This document shows, piece after piece, positions 15,349-24,045 of a stretch of DNA of 64,000 bases. Each line of letters begins with the position of its first letter. Position 1 is the stretch's first letter. The stretch lies in contig CAKASQ030000004.1 of NCBI GenBank assembly GCA_916988195.3, positions 1 to 64,000 on the forward strand, written 5' to 3'. The notes under the pieces were generated by a model, which was not told the DNA's origin, did not search any database, and worked only from the letters and a program-made list of their open reading frames with translations. The position numbers were made by a program, and so were the translations under genes. Source of the stretch: Oscillospiraceae bacterium. GTDB taxonomy: Bacteria > Bacillota > Clostridia > Oscillospirales > Oscillospiraceae.

Positions 15349-17220
15349 TCAGTCTCGGAGATAGCAGACCCATGCTGTGCCGTCTTTCTCGGTCACAAGT
15401 CTGTCCCCGATACGGCTCTTTGCCGTTCTCATGGTGCGTGAGGAAATCCCACGCTCATTGACTGCCTTTTCCAACTCTGCACTCGGCATACGCTTTCCGT
15501 CCGCAAGCAGTTCCAGAATAAGCATTTGCGCCTGTGCGGTCTTGCTCTCGGTCTTGGCGGTGTCTGTTCCGGCAAGAAGCTCGTCAGCGGTAATGTCATA
15601 AGCTCCTATCCATTCAAAGCCTTTCTCGTCTCCCAGAGAAAAGGCAAGGGACTGTCCGGGCGGCGCAAGGGAGCTTTTCTCATGGATAAGCACCCTTGTT
15701 GTGGGGCTGTCCTTCAGCTTACCGATAAAGAGCAGACTGCGGACTGCCGCCGTAATGTCGATAGACCCCAATCCCCGGTAGGTGCTTTGCGTTCCTGCGG
15801 CTTTGTTCAGGTGTCCGATCAGCACGATAGCGCACCCGGTAGCCTGTGCAATGTCTCCCAGACTGCGGAATATCGGGCGCACCTCGTTTGCTCTGTTCAT
15901 GTCCACATCTGCGCCCAGAAACGCCTGTACCGGGTCAATGATAACAAGCCTTGCGTTGTTTTCCCGGATTGCCCTTGCTATGCGTTCATCGGCAAGGGTC
16001 AGCGGCGTGTCTCTATCGTCAATGACAAGCACTTTTTCGAGGTCTGCGTCTGCTTCCATCAATCGGGGCTTAACGGTATCGCCCAGACCGTCCTCGGCGG
16101 TTTGATAGATGATGTTGAACGGCTCAAGGGTTTCCATACCGGGCAAGGGCTTTCGGTTGGTGCAAGCCGCCGCAAGACGCATGGCAAAGTAGGTCTTGCC
16201 CTCGCCGGGGTTGCCCTGTATGATCGTCAGCTTTCCAAAGGGGATATAGGGAAACCATAGCCAATCCACGCTCGTCAGCTCCACATCTGCCATACGGAGC
16301 ATGGGGACAGGCTGGGCGGTGGGCAGCTCTCGTAGCGTGATTGTTTCCGCTATAAATTTGCGGCTGGGAATGTCCCCTTGCTGACGGAGAACATCGTTCC
16401 AGTCTTTCCTTGCCGGGACAAGGCGAATGACGGCGATCTCGCCGGGAATGTCCTGTGCCAGCCGGGTGCAGGCTTCACTTCCTGCGGTGTCGCTGTCAAG
16501 GCAGAGGAACACTTTTCGGGTGTCCTTGCGTTCAGAAAGAAAACGGTCAAGGGCTTTGCCTGAAACGCCGCCCAGGGCAAGGTAGCTCCTTGTCTGCCAG
16601 TCCTGCGGGTAAAGGCAGATAAAGGACAAAAGGTCTATCGGTGCTTCAAAGACAAAGAGCTGATTGCCGTTTCCCTCATAGCGGAACGGATAGGACTTGT
16701 CAGACCCGGCAATGTCCTGTCTGAATGGGTCTGCCGTTCCTCGCACATGGGCGTATCTCGGCGTACCGCTTCGGTCTCTGCCGACAAACACAACATTGTG
16801 CCGCTTTGCGTCCTCGTAAATATCCCCGGAAAGAAGAAAAGTCTCAACAAGCGTTTTGTTGAGACCTCGGCTTTCGCAAAGATATTGAATTGCTCTGTCG
16901 GCTGTTCTGTTGTGCAAGGGCAAGTGAAACGCTGTGGGCGGTGCTGTGCTGGCTTCGCTCTGTCCCTCGGCGCTTTCGCCGGTTAAGAGCTGGACTGCTT
17001 CGGGAAAGGACTTGCCGTAAAACTCCATGACAAAATCAATGGGATAGCCGCCCTTGCTCTGGCTGTGGCGAAACCATTTGTTTCCCCGGACGGTCAGGCT
17101 GTCATGTTCTTTCCAGCGGTATTCCCGTCCGCTTTTGATAAGTGTCTCTCCCTGTGTGCGGAGAAAATCTTCCAGACTGACGGCGTTCGCCCGGTCAATC
17201 TGTGCTTGGGTGTAATTCAT
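15349..17220 (-). CDS. Primase-helicase (DUF3991/TOPRIM plus RepA-like AAA ATPase)
   Basis: A 623-residue fusion. The N-terminal zinc-finger-like/DUF3991 part (residues 1-130) is followed by a TOPRIM core (LFVFEAPIDLLSF; VFLCLDSDTAGSEA, about 195-260). Next comes a hexameric RepA/DnaB-type ATPase with Walker A GNPGEGKT (about residue 355) and Walker B LVIIDPVQAFLG, then a winged-helix-like tail. It is expected to prime and unwind element DNA during excision or after transfer. It overlaps the relaxase gene by 4 bases, forming a mobilization-replication operon. Confidence 0.88.
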   Translation of the reverse strand: MNYTQAQIDRANAVSLEDFLRTQGETLIKSGREYRWKEHDSLTVRGNKWFRHSQSKGGYPIDFVMEFYGKSFPEAVQLLTGESAEGQSEASTAPPTAFHLPLHNRTADRAIQYLCESRGLNKTLVETFLLSGDIYEDAKRHNVVFVGRDRSGTPRYAHVRGTADPFRQDIAGSDKSYPFRYEGNGNQLFVFEAPIDLLSFICLYPQDWQTRSYLALGGVSGKALDRFLSERKDTRKVFLCLDSDTAGSEACTRLAQDIPGEIAVIRLVPARKDWNDVLRQQGDIPSRKFIAETITLRELPTAQPVPMLRMADVELTSVDWLWFPYIPFGKLTIIQGNPGEGKTYFAMRLAAACTNRKPLPGMETLEPFNIIYQTAEDGLGDTVKPRLMEADADLEKVLVIDDRDTPLTLADERIARAIRENNARLVIIDPVQAFLGADVDMNRANEVRPIFRSLGDIAQATGCAIVLIGHLNKAAGTQSTYRGLGSIDITAAVRSLLFIGKLKDSPTTRVLIHEKSSLAPPGQSLAFSLGDEKGFEWIGAYDITADELLAGTDTAKTESKTAQAQMLILELLADGKRMPSAELEKAVNERGISSRTMRTAKSRIGDRLVTEKDGTAWVCYLRD

Positions 17221-18713
17221 CGGGATAGTTCCTCCTTTTTCTGTCGTGTTTGGGGTCGATTTTGGTGCATTTGTTCCTCTGTACGCTCGTTAAATCGGGC
17301 GGCAGTATCTACACATGACTTGACCTTCCAAAGACGGTGTAAATCGTCTCTGACGGTCTTAAACTCGCCATAGGTGGTTTCGTGCGCCTGTTCCAGCTCG
17401 TCATACTCGTCGGACAGCTTTTTCATATCCACCTTGCCGTCCGGGAACTCCCCGGTCAGCTTTCGTCTGGCGGCGTAGAACTGTTTCAGTTCCGCTTCAT
17501 GCTCTGCCTTGTACTTGGCTCTGGGCTTCTCAAACTTGATTTTCTGCAAGCCGTCATAGACAGGCTTCAAGCTCTGGAAAGCAGCGGAGCTGTCATAGAG
17601 CTGCTTAATTGCTTTCATTCGGGCGGTCTGTTCGTCCAGCGTTTTCTTCAAGCTCTCTGTGGCAGCACTGTGTTCGCTGACACGGTGTTCCAAATCTTCA
17701 AGAGTGTAAATGCCGTTTGCCCGGAGATAATTGAAAGTCTCGTTCATCTCCTTTAGGTTGCTGACCTTGCCTTTCTGCGAATATGCCCCGGCGTTGCGGC
17801 TGGTGTAATAGGCGTTCAGCAGAGAAACAAGGTTTGGTGCCTGCGGCTTGGAAAGCTCCGCTTTTGCTTCGGCAATCCAATCGAACAGGAGAGCGATTTT
17901 CTTCTTGATGTCCCGGATAACGGCATTGGTTGCCTTGATCCAGCGGTTGAACTCGCCCTTTTCGGTGCGTATGCCTTTCTTCTCCATTGCCCGGACGGTT
18001 GCGCCTTCATGGATAGTGGGAAGTAAATCCACGCCTTGCCGTTCATAGCTGCGGTGGTCGATACGAACATCAATACCTTTTTCCGCAAACTTGGCATTGC
18101 ACATCTCCGCCCATGCTTCACGCCAATGTTCCAGCGTTTCGGGACTGCCCCAGTCGGTAGTGGGAACGGCGTTGAACACAAACTTTCCGTCTGCGTCTCG
18201 GATACGGTTGCCGTCCTCGTCCAGTTCGTACACCCGGCGTTGCTTTAGTCCCCATTTGCCGTTCTGCTCGATGGGACGAATGGGGCAAAGCACATGAAAA
18301 TGTGGATTGGGTATGCCGCCGTCCTCACGGTCTGGCTGGTGTACGGCGAAGTCAACCACCATGCCCCGGCTCACAAAGTTCTCCAACAAAAATTGCCTTG
18401 CAAGAGCGATGTTTTCCTCAAGGGAAAATTCATTCTGCAAGGCAATGTCAAAGCTGTATGCAAGCTGGGCGTTCTTTCCACGCTCGGCTTTTTCCACGGC
18501 GTTCCATAGGGTCTGGCGGTCTGCGTATTCTGGCGGTGCATGGGACGGCAGGAGAATGTCGGAGCAGATCACGCCGCCCTTGCGGGTGTAGTCGCTGTAT
18601 TCGCCGTAATACTCGCTATACAATCGCTCCCCGGCACGGTAGGCGGCAGAAGCAATAGCGGACTGTCCTGCGCTTCGCTTAGTCTGCGTGACGCTCAGAT
18701 GAAATAGTGCCAT
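17217..18713 (-). CDS. mobL: MobQ-type relaxase (MobA/MobL family)
   Basis: 498 residues. The N-terminal MobA/MobL domain begins MALFHLSVTQTKRSAGQSAIASAAYRAGE (written here as MALFHLSVTQTKRS then AGQSAIASAAYRAGE). The metal-binding histidines are in HQPDREDGG and PHFHVLCPIRP. The C-terminal half is coiled-coil. It nicks the inner element at its own oriT for mobilization by a helper conjugation system, possibly the host ICE. ATG 18713 lies inside the upstream DUF3847 gene. Confidence 0.92.
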   Translation of the reverse strand: MALFHLSVTQTKRSAGQSAIASAAYRAGERLYSEYYGEYSDYTRKGGVICSDILLPSHAPPEYADRQTLWNAVEKAERGKNAQLAYSFDIALQNEFSLEENIALARQFLLENFVSRGMVVDFAVHQPDREDGGIPNPHFHVLCPIRPIEQNGKWGLKQRRVYELDEDGNRIRDADGKFVFNAVPTTDWGSPETLEHWREAWAEMCNAKFAEKGIDVRIDHRSYERQGVDLLPTIHEGATVRAMEKKGIRTEKGEFNRWIKATNAVIRDIKKKIALLFDWIAEAKAELSKPQAPNLVSLLNAYYTSRNAGAYSQKGKVSNLKEMNETFNYLRANGIYTLEDLEHRVSEHSAATESLKKTLDEQTARMKAIKQLYDSSAAFQSLKPVYDGLQKIKFEKPRAKYKAEHEAELKQFYAARRKLTGEFPDGKVDMKKLSDEYDELEQAHETTYGEFKTVRDDLHRLWKVKSCVDTAARFNERTEEQMHQNRPQTRQKKEELSR

Positions 18714-19038
18714 CGGCTTTCAACTCCTTTTCTCTGTTCGCTTGACTGATGTGGGTAATCGCCATGTGACGGACGGCTCGCTGGACTTCGGACAGAGAAA
18801 AGATGTGTTCCATCAGCTCTGTCATTTCGGTGCGTGTGAGATCTTTGACCTCCGGGGCAAGGCTCTCAATCGTGCCGCCCAGATTGCAAAGGCGGTGGGT
18901 GCGTTTCTTGCGTTCGCCTTTCTCATAGTGTTTCTTCCTCTGTTCCAATCTTTGGAGTTTGTGCTGTTCCTGAAGAAGCTGTGCTTCGGCTCGCTCTTTT
19001 TCGGCTCTAAGCTGTTCAAGGGTTTTCGGTTTTGTCAT
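18679..19038 (-). CDS. DUF3847-family protein
   Basis: 119 residues, highly charged and coiled-coil in the first half (KTLEQLRAEKERAEAQLLQE), then RLCNLGGTIESLAP and a helical tail. Such proteins precede mobL in Tn4451-like elements and may assist the relaxase; function is not established. ATG 19038 follows AAGGAGGTCAAGCAC, and the gene overlaps mobL by 35 bases. Confidence 0.8.
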   Translation of the reverse strand: MTKPKTLEQLRAEKERAEAQLLQEQHKLQRLEQRKKHYEKGERKKRTHRLCNLGGTIESLAPEVKDLTRTEMTELMEHIFSLSEVQRAVRHMAITHISQANREKELKADGTISSERHAD

Positions 19039-19070
19039 TGTGCTTGACCTCCTTTTTTGATAATGGGTAT

Positions 19071-19117
19071 AAAAAAAGACCGCTGACTTTGTGCGCACAC
19101 GGCGCAGGTCAACGGTC
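19071..19117 (-). terminator. Intrinsic terminator after the XRE regulator gene
   Basis: On the minus strand GACCGTTGAC pairs with GTCAGCGGTC around a 20-nt loop and is followed by seven T. It separates the regulator from the mobilization operon, which starts about 30 bases later. Confidence 0.85.
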
Positions 19118-19146
19118 TGATTTTCGGTGTTCGTTATGTTCTAAAA

Positions 19147-19779
19147 TCAATTCTTTGGAAGATGGTGTTTCTCAATCTCTAATGTTATGAGGGTAGCAGT
19201 CATTAGATAGAGGACGGCGATGACACATTCCAAAACAAGCGAATTGATAGGGCGAGGATAAAAATGTACTAACGCACTTACCAATAGTCTAATCGGGAAA
19301 TATGTGCCTAACCATGCGGAGACTTTGTAAAACCGCTTGCGGAATTGCAATGTTCTCTCATTCTGCTCATTTGCCTTTTTTTGATATGCGTATTCAAAGC
19401 CTCCAACCATGGCAATAAAAGGAATAAAACTCAAGACACCAAAGAAAATGTTTTGCAGGATAACTACGGACATGAATTGAATTATCAACACCATCACTTC
19501 AAGAGTGATTAGAAAAATCATGATCTGGTGGATGCCGTCCGTTTTGACTTCCTTAACCTTCGGCAGGTCATTGTCGCTTTGGTATTCATCATTTAGCAAG
19601 TAGTCTGTTGTAACCTGAAACAGCCTACTGAGTTGAAGAATGTTTGTTGCATCTGGCATAGCTGTTCCCATTTCCCAACGGGAAATGGCTTGCCTTGATA
19701 CTCCCAACTTATCAGCTAACTCTTCCTGTGACATTCCATTGGACTTTCTCAACCTGACAATTTTATCTGATAATTTCAT
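19147..19779 (-). CDS. XRE-family regulator with C-terminal membrane segments
   Basis: 210 residues. The helix-turn-helix at 1-60 reads SDKIVRLRKSNGMSQEELADK (split: SDKIVRLRKSNG, MSQEELADKLGVSRQAI) and ISRWEMGTAMPDATN. Three to four hydrophobic segments follow (IFLITLEVMVLIIQFMSVV, IFFGVLSFIPFIAMVGG, LVLECVIAVLYLMTATLI). Membrane-bound XRE regulators often sense envelope stress or peptides. ATG 19779 lies behind AAAGGAGG. The region is visibly A+T-richer than the ICE, consistent with cargo from another source. Confidence 0.82.
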   Translation of the reverse strand: MKLSDKIVRLRKSNGMSQEELADKLGVSRQAISRWEMGTAMPDATNILQLSRLFQVTTDYLLNDEYQSDNDLPKVKEVKTDGIHQIMIFLITLEVMVLIIQFMSVVILQNIFFGVLSFIPFIAMVGGFEYAYQKKANEQNERTLQFRKRFYKVSAWLGTYFPIRLLVSALVHFYPRPINSLVLECVIAVLYLMTATLITLEIEKHHLPKN

Positions 19780-19809
19780 AATGAAATCCTCCTTTGATTT
19801 GGTGATTTC

Positions 19810-19818
19810 ATTATAGCA
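19810..19818 (-). promoter_or_regulatory. Extended -10 promoter for the XRE regulator
   Basis: TGCTATAAT on the minus strand (TATAAT at 19810-19815), about 30 bases before the start. No strong -35 is seen, but the TG extension compensates. Confidence 0.5.
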
Positions 19819-19885
19819 GAGAACGCTTTCAGTCACCACCACTTCAAGTTTACAATTCCGCAACATAACTTTACGCTGTGTTTTG

Positions 19886-20107
19886 ACTTGCTGGCGGCGA
19901 ACAGCATTTTATGCTGTTTGCGGACGGCAAGTACACAGGGGATAGCCGCACAAGCGGCGCAAGGGGGTGTAGCCACCTTGACGGAACGAAGTGACGAAAC
20001 ATTCTCGCTCATGCAGCTTTTTCCTGCTGACAGAGAATGAAGCTCCGCAGGACGCACGATACTCCCGATAGGAGAGTATAGAAGTGCGCCCTTTAGTTCC
20101 TAAAGGG
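19886..20107. other. Candidate oriT or other structured non-coding region of the inner element
   Basis: This stretch (with 19780-20133 the largest gene-free part of the element) holds several inverted repeats. ACTTGCTGGCGGCGAACAGC and its partner (19886-19907 with 19911-19932) form a 22-bp imperfect stem. AGCCGC and GCGGC lie near 19945-19960, an ACTCCCGATAGGAGAGT hairpin lies near 20061-20077, and CCCTTTAG-TTC-CTAAAGGG is perfect (20089-20107). A G-rich AAGGGGGTGT segment lies between. Stem-rich DNA in a mobilizable element suggests oriT; the nick site is not identified. Confidence 0.4.
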
Positions 20108-20133
20108 ATTTTATCAGTTCGCCAAACTGGAAG

Positions 20134-20652
20134 TTATAGTGCAATCTTTTTCCATTTTCTAATCTTGGTTCTAAAGGTTCCGAACGGAGCAACTGTATTA
20201 ACATGTATGAATTTGTATACTTCCCAGACAGCTGTTTTAGTTGCTTCGTCAGCCCATTTTCTCATATGTGGTTTAAATAATTCTTCATCACTCAGAGAAT
20301 CAATCATTGCATAAATAGAGTTGATATTCTCATTCAATCTGTCTTTCAATTCTTGCAGTGACAGCTGAGCATATGTATCTGTGAACCATTGATATAATTC
20401 GCCAAGCTGATTCCACTTAAAATTATCCGAAGGAGTTTTGACAGGAATACCCTTTCTTTCGTCTGATTCCCATTTAATAACAAGAGTTGTCCAGCCAACC
20501 TGATAAGCAAGATTTTCTGCCGGAGTTCGATCGATCTCATCAATTCTCTTATCTTTTAAATGCTCCGGAATATCATTAAATTCTGAAATATATTTTGCAA
20601 AGCTTTTATTTATCTCGTTTTTAAGTTCGTCTTTATTCTCATATGTTCTCAA
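20134..20652 (-). CDS. ClbS/DfsB-family four-helix protein (cargo)
   Basis: 172 residues, all-helical, with YENKDELKNEINKSF, FNDIPEHLKDKRIDE, the conserved NLAYQVGWTTLVIKWE and HMRKWADEATKTAVWEVYKF. The family includes ClbS, which hydrolyses colibactin warheads, and DfsB; most members have no known substrate. TTG 20652 follows GGAGATAGACTA. It has its own extended -10 promoter and is A+T-rich, so it reads as accessory cargo of the inner element, perhaps giving protection against a genotoxic metabolite (inference). Confidence 0.75.
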   Translation of the reverse strand: MRTYENKDELKNEINKSFAKYISEFNDIPEHLKDKRIDEIDRTPAENLAYQVGWTTLVIKWESDERKGIPVKTPSDNFKWNQLGELYQWFTDTYAQLSLQELKDRLNENINSIYAMIDSLSDEELFKPHMRKWADEATKTAVWEVYKFIHVNTVAPFGTFRTKIRKWKKIAL

Positions 20653-20700
20653 TAGTCTATCTCCTCAGCTTCCGATTTGTTGCTCACTTTTCGTATTCAA

Positions 20701-20709
20701 ATTATACCA
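20701..20709 (-). promoter_or_regulatory. Extended -10 promoter for the ClbS-like gene
   Basis: TGGTATAAT on the minus strand, about 50 bases before the TTG start; the -35 is weak. Confidence 0.5.
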
Positions 20710-20750
20710 TAAAACTTGTGAACATTTCTACCGCAACTTTGGACTATATG

Positions 20751-20782
20751 AGAAAAGTCCGAACAGTTTTCTGCCCGGACTT
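20751..20782 (-). terminator. Terminator after tnpV
   Basis: AAGTCCG and CGGACTT arms with a 14-nt loop, followed on the minus strand by TTCTC. It ends the recombinase-tnpV transcript. Confidence 0.7.
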
Positions 20783-20788
20783 CCTCGC

Positions 20789-21133
20789 TCAATCGTAAAT
20801 CAATTCCACTTTCACAATCTCCTCTGCCTGTGCCTTGCAAGCGTTCATCTGCCGCACCCATTCCATTTGGTTTTCGGCTTTCAACCTTTCGGTCACGCCG
20901 TACTGCTTTGCCAGTTGCGGCACGATCAGCTCCATTCGGTTTTGTGCCGCTTCGTCAATCTCGGCGCAATGCTCAAAGAGCCTATCGGATAGCACCAGCT
21001 CATTGAACAGTATCGGGCGGTGCATTTCCAGATACGCCTTGCGGAGTCTGCCGTAGTGTCCGAGGGGCTTTGTCTTGCGGATAATGATGTTCGGGATAAG
21101 ATAATCACCGTTCTGTGTGTAAGTGATATTCAT
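20789..21133 (-). CDS. tnpV: TnpV-family transposon protein
   Basis: 114 residues. MNITYTQNGDYLIPN, GHYGRLRKAYLEMHRPILF and the C-terminal EWVRQMNACKAQAEEIV are the pattern of TnpV proteins of Tn4451-like elements. Its role is not established; excisionase-like functions have been considered for small genes in these elements. The start overlaps the recombinase stop by 4 bases (ATGA). Confidence 0.88.
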   Translation of the reverse strand: MNITYTQNGDYLIPNIIIRKTKPLGHYGRLRKAYLEMHRPILFNELVLSDRLFEHCAEIDEAAQNRMELIVPQLAKQYGVTERLKAENQMEWVRQMNACKAQAEEIVKVELIYD

Positions 21134-23016
21134 GCTGTTTGTACTCCTTTCATCGGCTCTCTCTGCGGTAAACTGCTGACGGGAACGAACACTCCCTTTG
21201 CAATGTCCTCTGCACGAATGGCGGCTTTCTTGGCTTCGATTTCTGCCTTTTTTCTCCCCTTGATTTTGTCCTCGTATCGCTTCTGCGCTCCGCTGGCTTT
21301 CCGCTTCAAGTAGTTCTGATGAAGCCTGTCCTTGCGTTCCTCACGCTTGCGGATTTCCTCTAATTCTTCCGGGATCAGCTCCACTTCTCCAAACGCCGGG
21401 GGAACGAATCGCCCAACAAAATTGAAGTAAATCTCGACCTCCTGTGTGGTCTGTATACTGCCTTTGCGGTCACGCTCATGCACAAGGATTTTCTCGATAA
21501 ACTCGTTGAGCATGGCAATGGTCAGCTTGTCGAAGTTCTCGTACTTGTCAATCAGAGCGATAAAACGATCAGCGTCCTTTTCGTGCTTCTCATAGCTCTT
21601 GACAGCCTTTTCCAGAGTAGAGATTTCGGCGGTAAGCTCGGACTGTTCCTTTTCGTATTGAGCGTCCAGAGTGGCGTATCTGCTGTCGGACAGCTTTCCT
21701 AAAATGTTGTCCTCATAGATTTTACAGAGCAGGACTTCCAGCTCGGACACTCTCTGCTTTGCGGTGGCAAGGCGTATCCGCTGTTTCTTAACCTCTGCTG
21801 TCTGCTGGCTGGACTGCGCTTCCTGCACCACACGGACAAACTCGGCTCGGTCATGCTTCGCATACTCGGCAATGGCTTTGAGCATTTCAGAGACAAGGGA
21901 CAGTACCACATCTTCATTGATACGGTGCTGTGTCGTGCAGAGCTTTCCAACTGGGACTTTGCTGTATTGGGAACAGGTATATTGAGAAATACGCTTGCCG
22001 TTGTTGGTACGGTGGACATACATCTTGCCGCCGCAATCGGCACAATAAAGCAAGCCTGTGAGGGGAGCTGCTTCGCCCCAGCCGTCCGGGTAGCGTCTGA
22101 CATTCCCACGGATTTTCTGCACAAGGTCAAAGGTCTGCTGGTCAATGATAGGCTCATGGGTATTCTCGAAAATTGTCCATTCGTCCTCCGGGACATAATG
22201 GCTTTTCTTGTCCTTGAAGTGCTTTCGGGTCTTGAAATTGATGGTGTGTCCCAGATATTCACGCTTTTCAAGAATGTTGCAGATGGTGGAAGAACCCCAG
22301 CCGTACACATCTTTGAAAGTCTTGTTTTTGTTCACGCCCTCGCCGTGTTGGGCAAGGTAAGCAGACGGAATAAGCACCTTTTCCGATTTCAGTTTGCTGG
22401 CGATCTGATACGGACCGTAGCCGTCAATCGTCATGGCAAAGATGCGCTTGACCACATCAGCGGCTTCGGGGTCAACCAACCATTGGTCTCTGGCTTCGTT
22501 CCAGAGATAGCCGTAAATGACCGTGCCTGTGAGGTGCTTGCCGGACTTGCCTTTGGACTGGAAAGTGGAACGGATTTTACGGCTGGTGTCTCTGGCGTAA
22601 TACTCGTTCATAATGTTGCGGAAAGGGGTAAAATCATCGTCCCCTCTGGCACTGTCCACGCCGTCATTGATGGCGATAAGGCGAACGCCACGCTGACGCA
22701 GGATTTCCATAATCTGACCGACTTTCAGATAGTCACGACCCATGCGGCTCATGTCCTTGATACACAGATACTCCACATTCCCGGCTTCCACTTCTTTCAT
22801 CATTGCCAAAAATCCGGGACGGTCAAAGCAGGTGCCGCTAATGCCATCGTCCGTGAAATGGACAATGTTTGTAAAGCCCTGCCGTGCGGCGAACTCCTCC
22901 AACATTGCCTTTTGATTGGATATGGAGTTGCTCTCACGCTGTTGGTCATCATCTTTGCCAAAGTCATCACGGCTCAGTCGTTCGTACAGAGCTGTGATTT
23001 TCTCGTTTTTTCTCAT
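21130..23016 (-). CDS. Large serine recombinase (TnpX/TndX-like)
   Basis: 628 residues. The catalytic domain starts ITALYERLSRDDFG, with the nucleophilic Ser in RLSRDD, then FTDDGISGTCFDRPGF and YLCIKDMSRMGRDYLKVG. A recombinase domain (about 170-290), a zinc ribbon (LYCADCGGKM with YTCSQYSKV) and a long coiled-coil (about 400-500) follow. It catalyses integration and excision at a dinucleotide core, here GG. ATG 23016 stands behind GAAAGGAGCGCAAGTT. The frame is open upstream into virD4, so a VirD4-recombinase fusion is possible. Confidence 0.95.
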   Translation of the reverse strand: MRKNEKITALYERLSRDDFGKDDDQQRESNSISNQKAMLEEFAARQGFTNIVHFTDDGISGTCFDRPGFLAMMKEVEAGNVEYLCIKDMSRMGRDYLKVGQIMEILRQRGVRLIAINDGVDSARGDDDFTPFRNIMNEYYARDTSRKIRSTFQSKGKSGKHLTGTVIYGYLWNEARDQWLVDPEAADVVKRIFAMTIDGYGPYQIASKLKSEKVLIPSAYLAQHGEGVNKNKTFKDVYGWGSSTICNILEKREYLGHTINFKTRKHFKDKKSHYVPEDEWTIFENTHEPIIDQQTFDLVQKIRGNVRRYPDGWGEAAPLTGLLYCADCGGKMYVHRTNNGKRISQYTCSQYSKVPVGKLCTTQHRINEDVVLSLVSEMLKAIAEYAKHDRAEFVRVVQEAQSSQQTAEVKKQRIRLATAKQRVSELEVLLCKIYEDNILGKLSDSRYATLDAQYEKEQSELTAEISTLEKAVKSYEKHEKDADRFIALIDKYENFDKLTIAMLNEFIEKILVHERDRKGSIQTTQEVEIYFNFVGRFVPPAFGEVELIPEELEEIRKREERKDRLHQNYLKRKASGAQKRYEDKIKGRKKAEIEAKKAAIRAEDIAKGVFVPVSSLPQREPMKGVQTA

Positions 23017-23043
23017 AACTTGCGCTCCTTTCTTCGGTTTTAG

Positions 23044-23103
23044 GTTGTGTGTTCTAAGAGACTTCCCAACTGCTTGATTAAGAAGTCTTTTAGAGCATAC
23101 AAC
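23044..23103. repeat. Inverted repeat at the recombinase end of the inner element
   Basis: GTTGTGTGTTCTAAGAGACT at 23044 on, and a near-complement ending ACAAC at 23103, form 22-bp arms with a few mismatches and a 16-base centre. They end two bases from the virD4 junction and are the likely recombinase-binding part of this att end. Confidence 0.75.
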
Positions 23104-23104
23104 A

Positions 23105-24045
23105 CCCGCGGCTTGCTTGAAAATATGGTATTGCCGCACGGCAATGTGGTCAGGCTGTTCTTCCTCCAAGGCTTCAAAGAGCAAATCCAACGGCGATTGA
23201 TAGTCGTCATCTTCTTCCTTTGCGCCGCCGTTTTCGATCATATACAAAATCGTTTCCATGTTCTGATCTTCGGGCGGCGCTTCGTGGAGCAGGTAAAGCA
23301 TGAGCGCGGCGTCAAGCGCCGTTTCCGACTTCTCCCAGAACGGATCGTTTGCTTTTGCGCCTTTCGGCGTAGTGTTCTTGATAAAATTATCAATCAACTT
23401 GAACACATCCGCATCCTTGCGAATGTAACGAAAGGGGTTGTAGCAATCCGATTTTGACGGGTCGATCAGGTCAAACACGCGCATCACATACCCCTCTTCC
23501 AGAAACAGATTCCCGACGGCACGGAGCATTTCTCCCTTTGGGTCAGTCACGATAAAGCTGGCATTTGCAAGCATGAGATTCGGCTTTGCAAGAAACCGTG
23601 TCTTGCCGCTGCCGGAGCCGCCGACGATGATCTGCAACAGATTTCTGCGATGCAGCTTACCATTCATACTCATCTGCAAATGCTGCGTCAGGATGACGTT
23701 TTTACCTGCATCCTTGTCGCGGTACTTCTTGTCCAGTTCCCGGACACTGCCCCACGACGCGGAACCATGTTCTTCACCGGGGCGGGTGTTTTTCTGTCCG
23801 GTGTAGTAGAACAGGATCGCGCCGCCGTAGAACAGCAGAAAGATACCGATAAATTTCATCGTGTATGGCGTCCAGTGCAAAGAAAACGGATTCTTCGTCG
23901 CAGCTGAAAAGACATCCATCAACGTAAAGATCGTCATGCCCGGTTCATAACAGCCTGCCATCAGCACAGCCAACCAGACGATAGGTACAGTAAACGCCGC
24001 CCACACTGGGGCGGCGCTGCGGAATGATTTTTTCTTATGTGTCAC
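23105..24045 (-). pseudogene. virD4/traG coupling protein, 5' fragment
   Basis: About 313 residues. There are two N-terminal membrane segments (residues 12-33 and 65-80), the GSASWGSVRELDKKY linker, Walker A VGGSGSGKTRF and the TDPKGEMLRAVG strand typical of coupling proteins that feed relaxosomes into the channel. The fragment ends at IFKQAAG, where the inner element begins, and reading continues without a stop to the recombinase. GTG 24045 overlaps the preceding small gene by 4 bases. Confidence 0.93.

Larger units (their letters stand above)
15003..23106. mobile_element. Tn4451-like mobilizable element inserted in virD4
   Basis: The boundaries are set by the split virD4 frame. The left side ends GCC GCG GG at 23105-23106 and the right side resumes GG CAA AAC at 15002. 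One GG dinucleotide is shared, as expected for a large serine recombinase. Contents are the recombinase, tnpV, tnpW, a MobQ relaxase, a primase-helicase, DUF3847, an XRE regulator and a ClbS-like cargo gene, which together match the Tn4451/IME family. About 8.1 kb. Confidence 0.93.

Noticed and set aside
19071-19117. GACCG hairpin as oriT of the inner element
   Set aside because: A seven-T run directly follows on the minus strand after the regulator stop, so an intrinsic terminator explains it better.
21130-23016. Serine recombinase as the integrase of the whole ICE
   Set aside because: It lies with tnpV/tnpW within the virD4 insertion and its junctions fit that element only.
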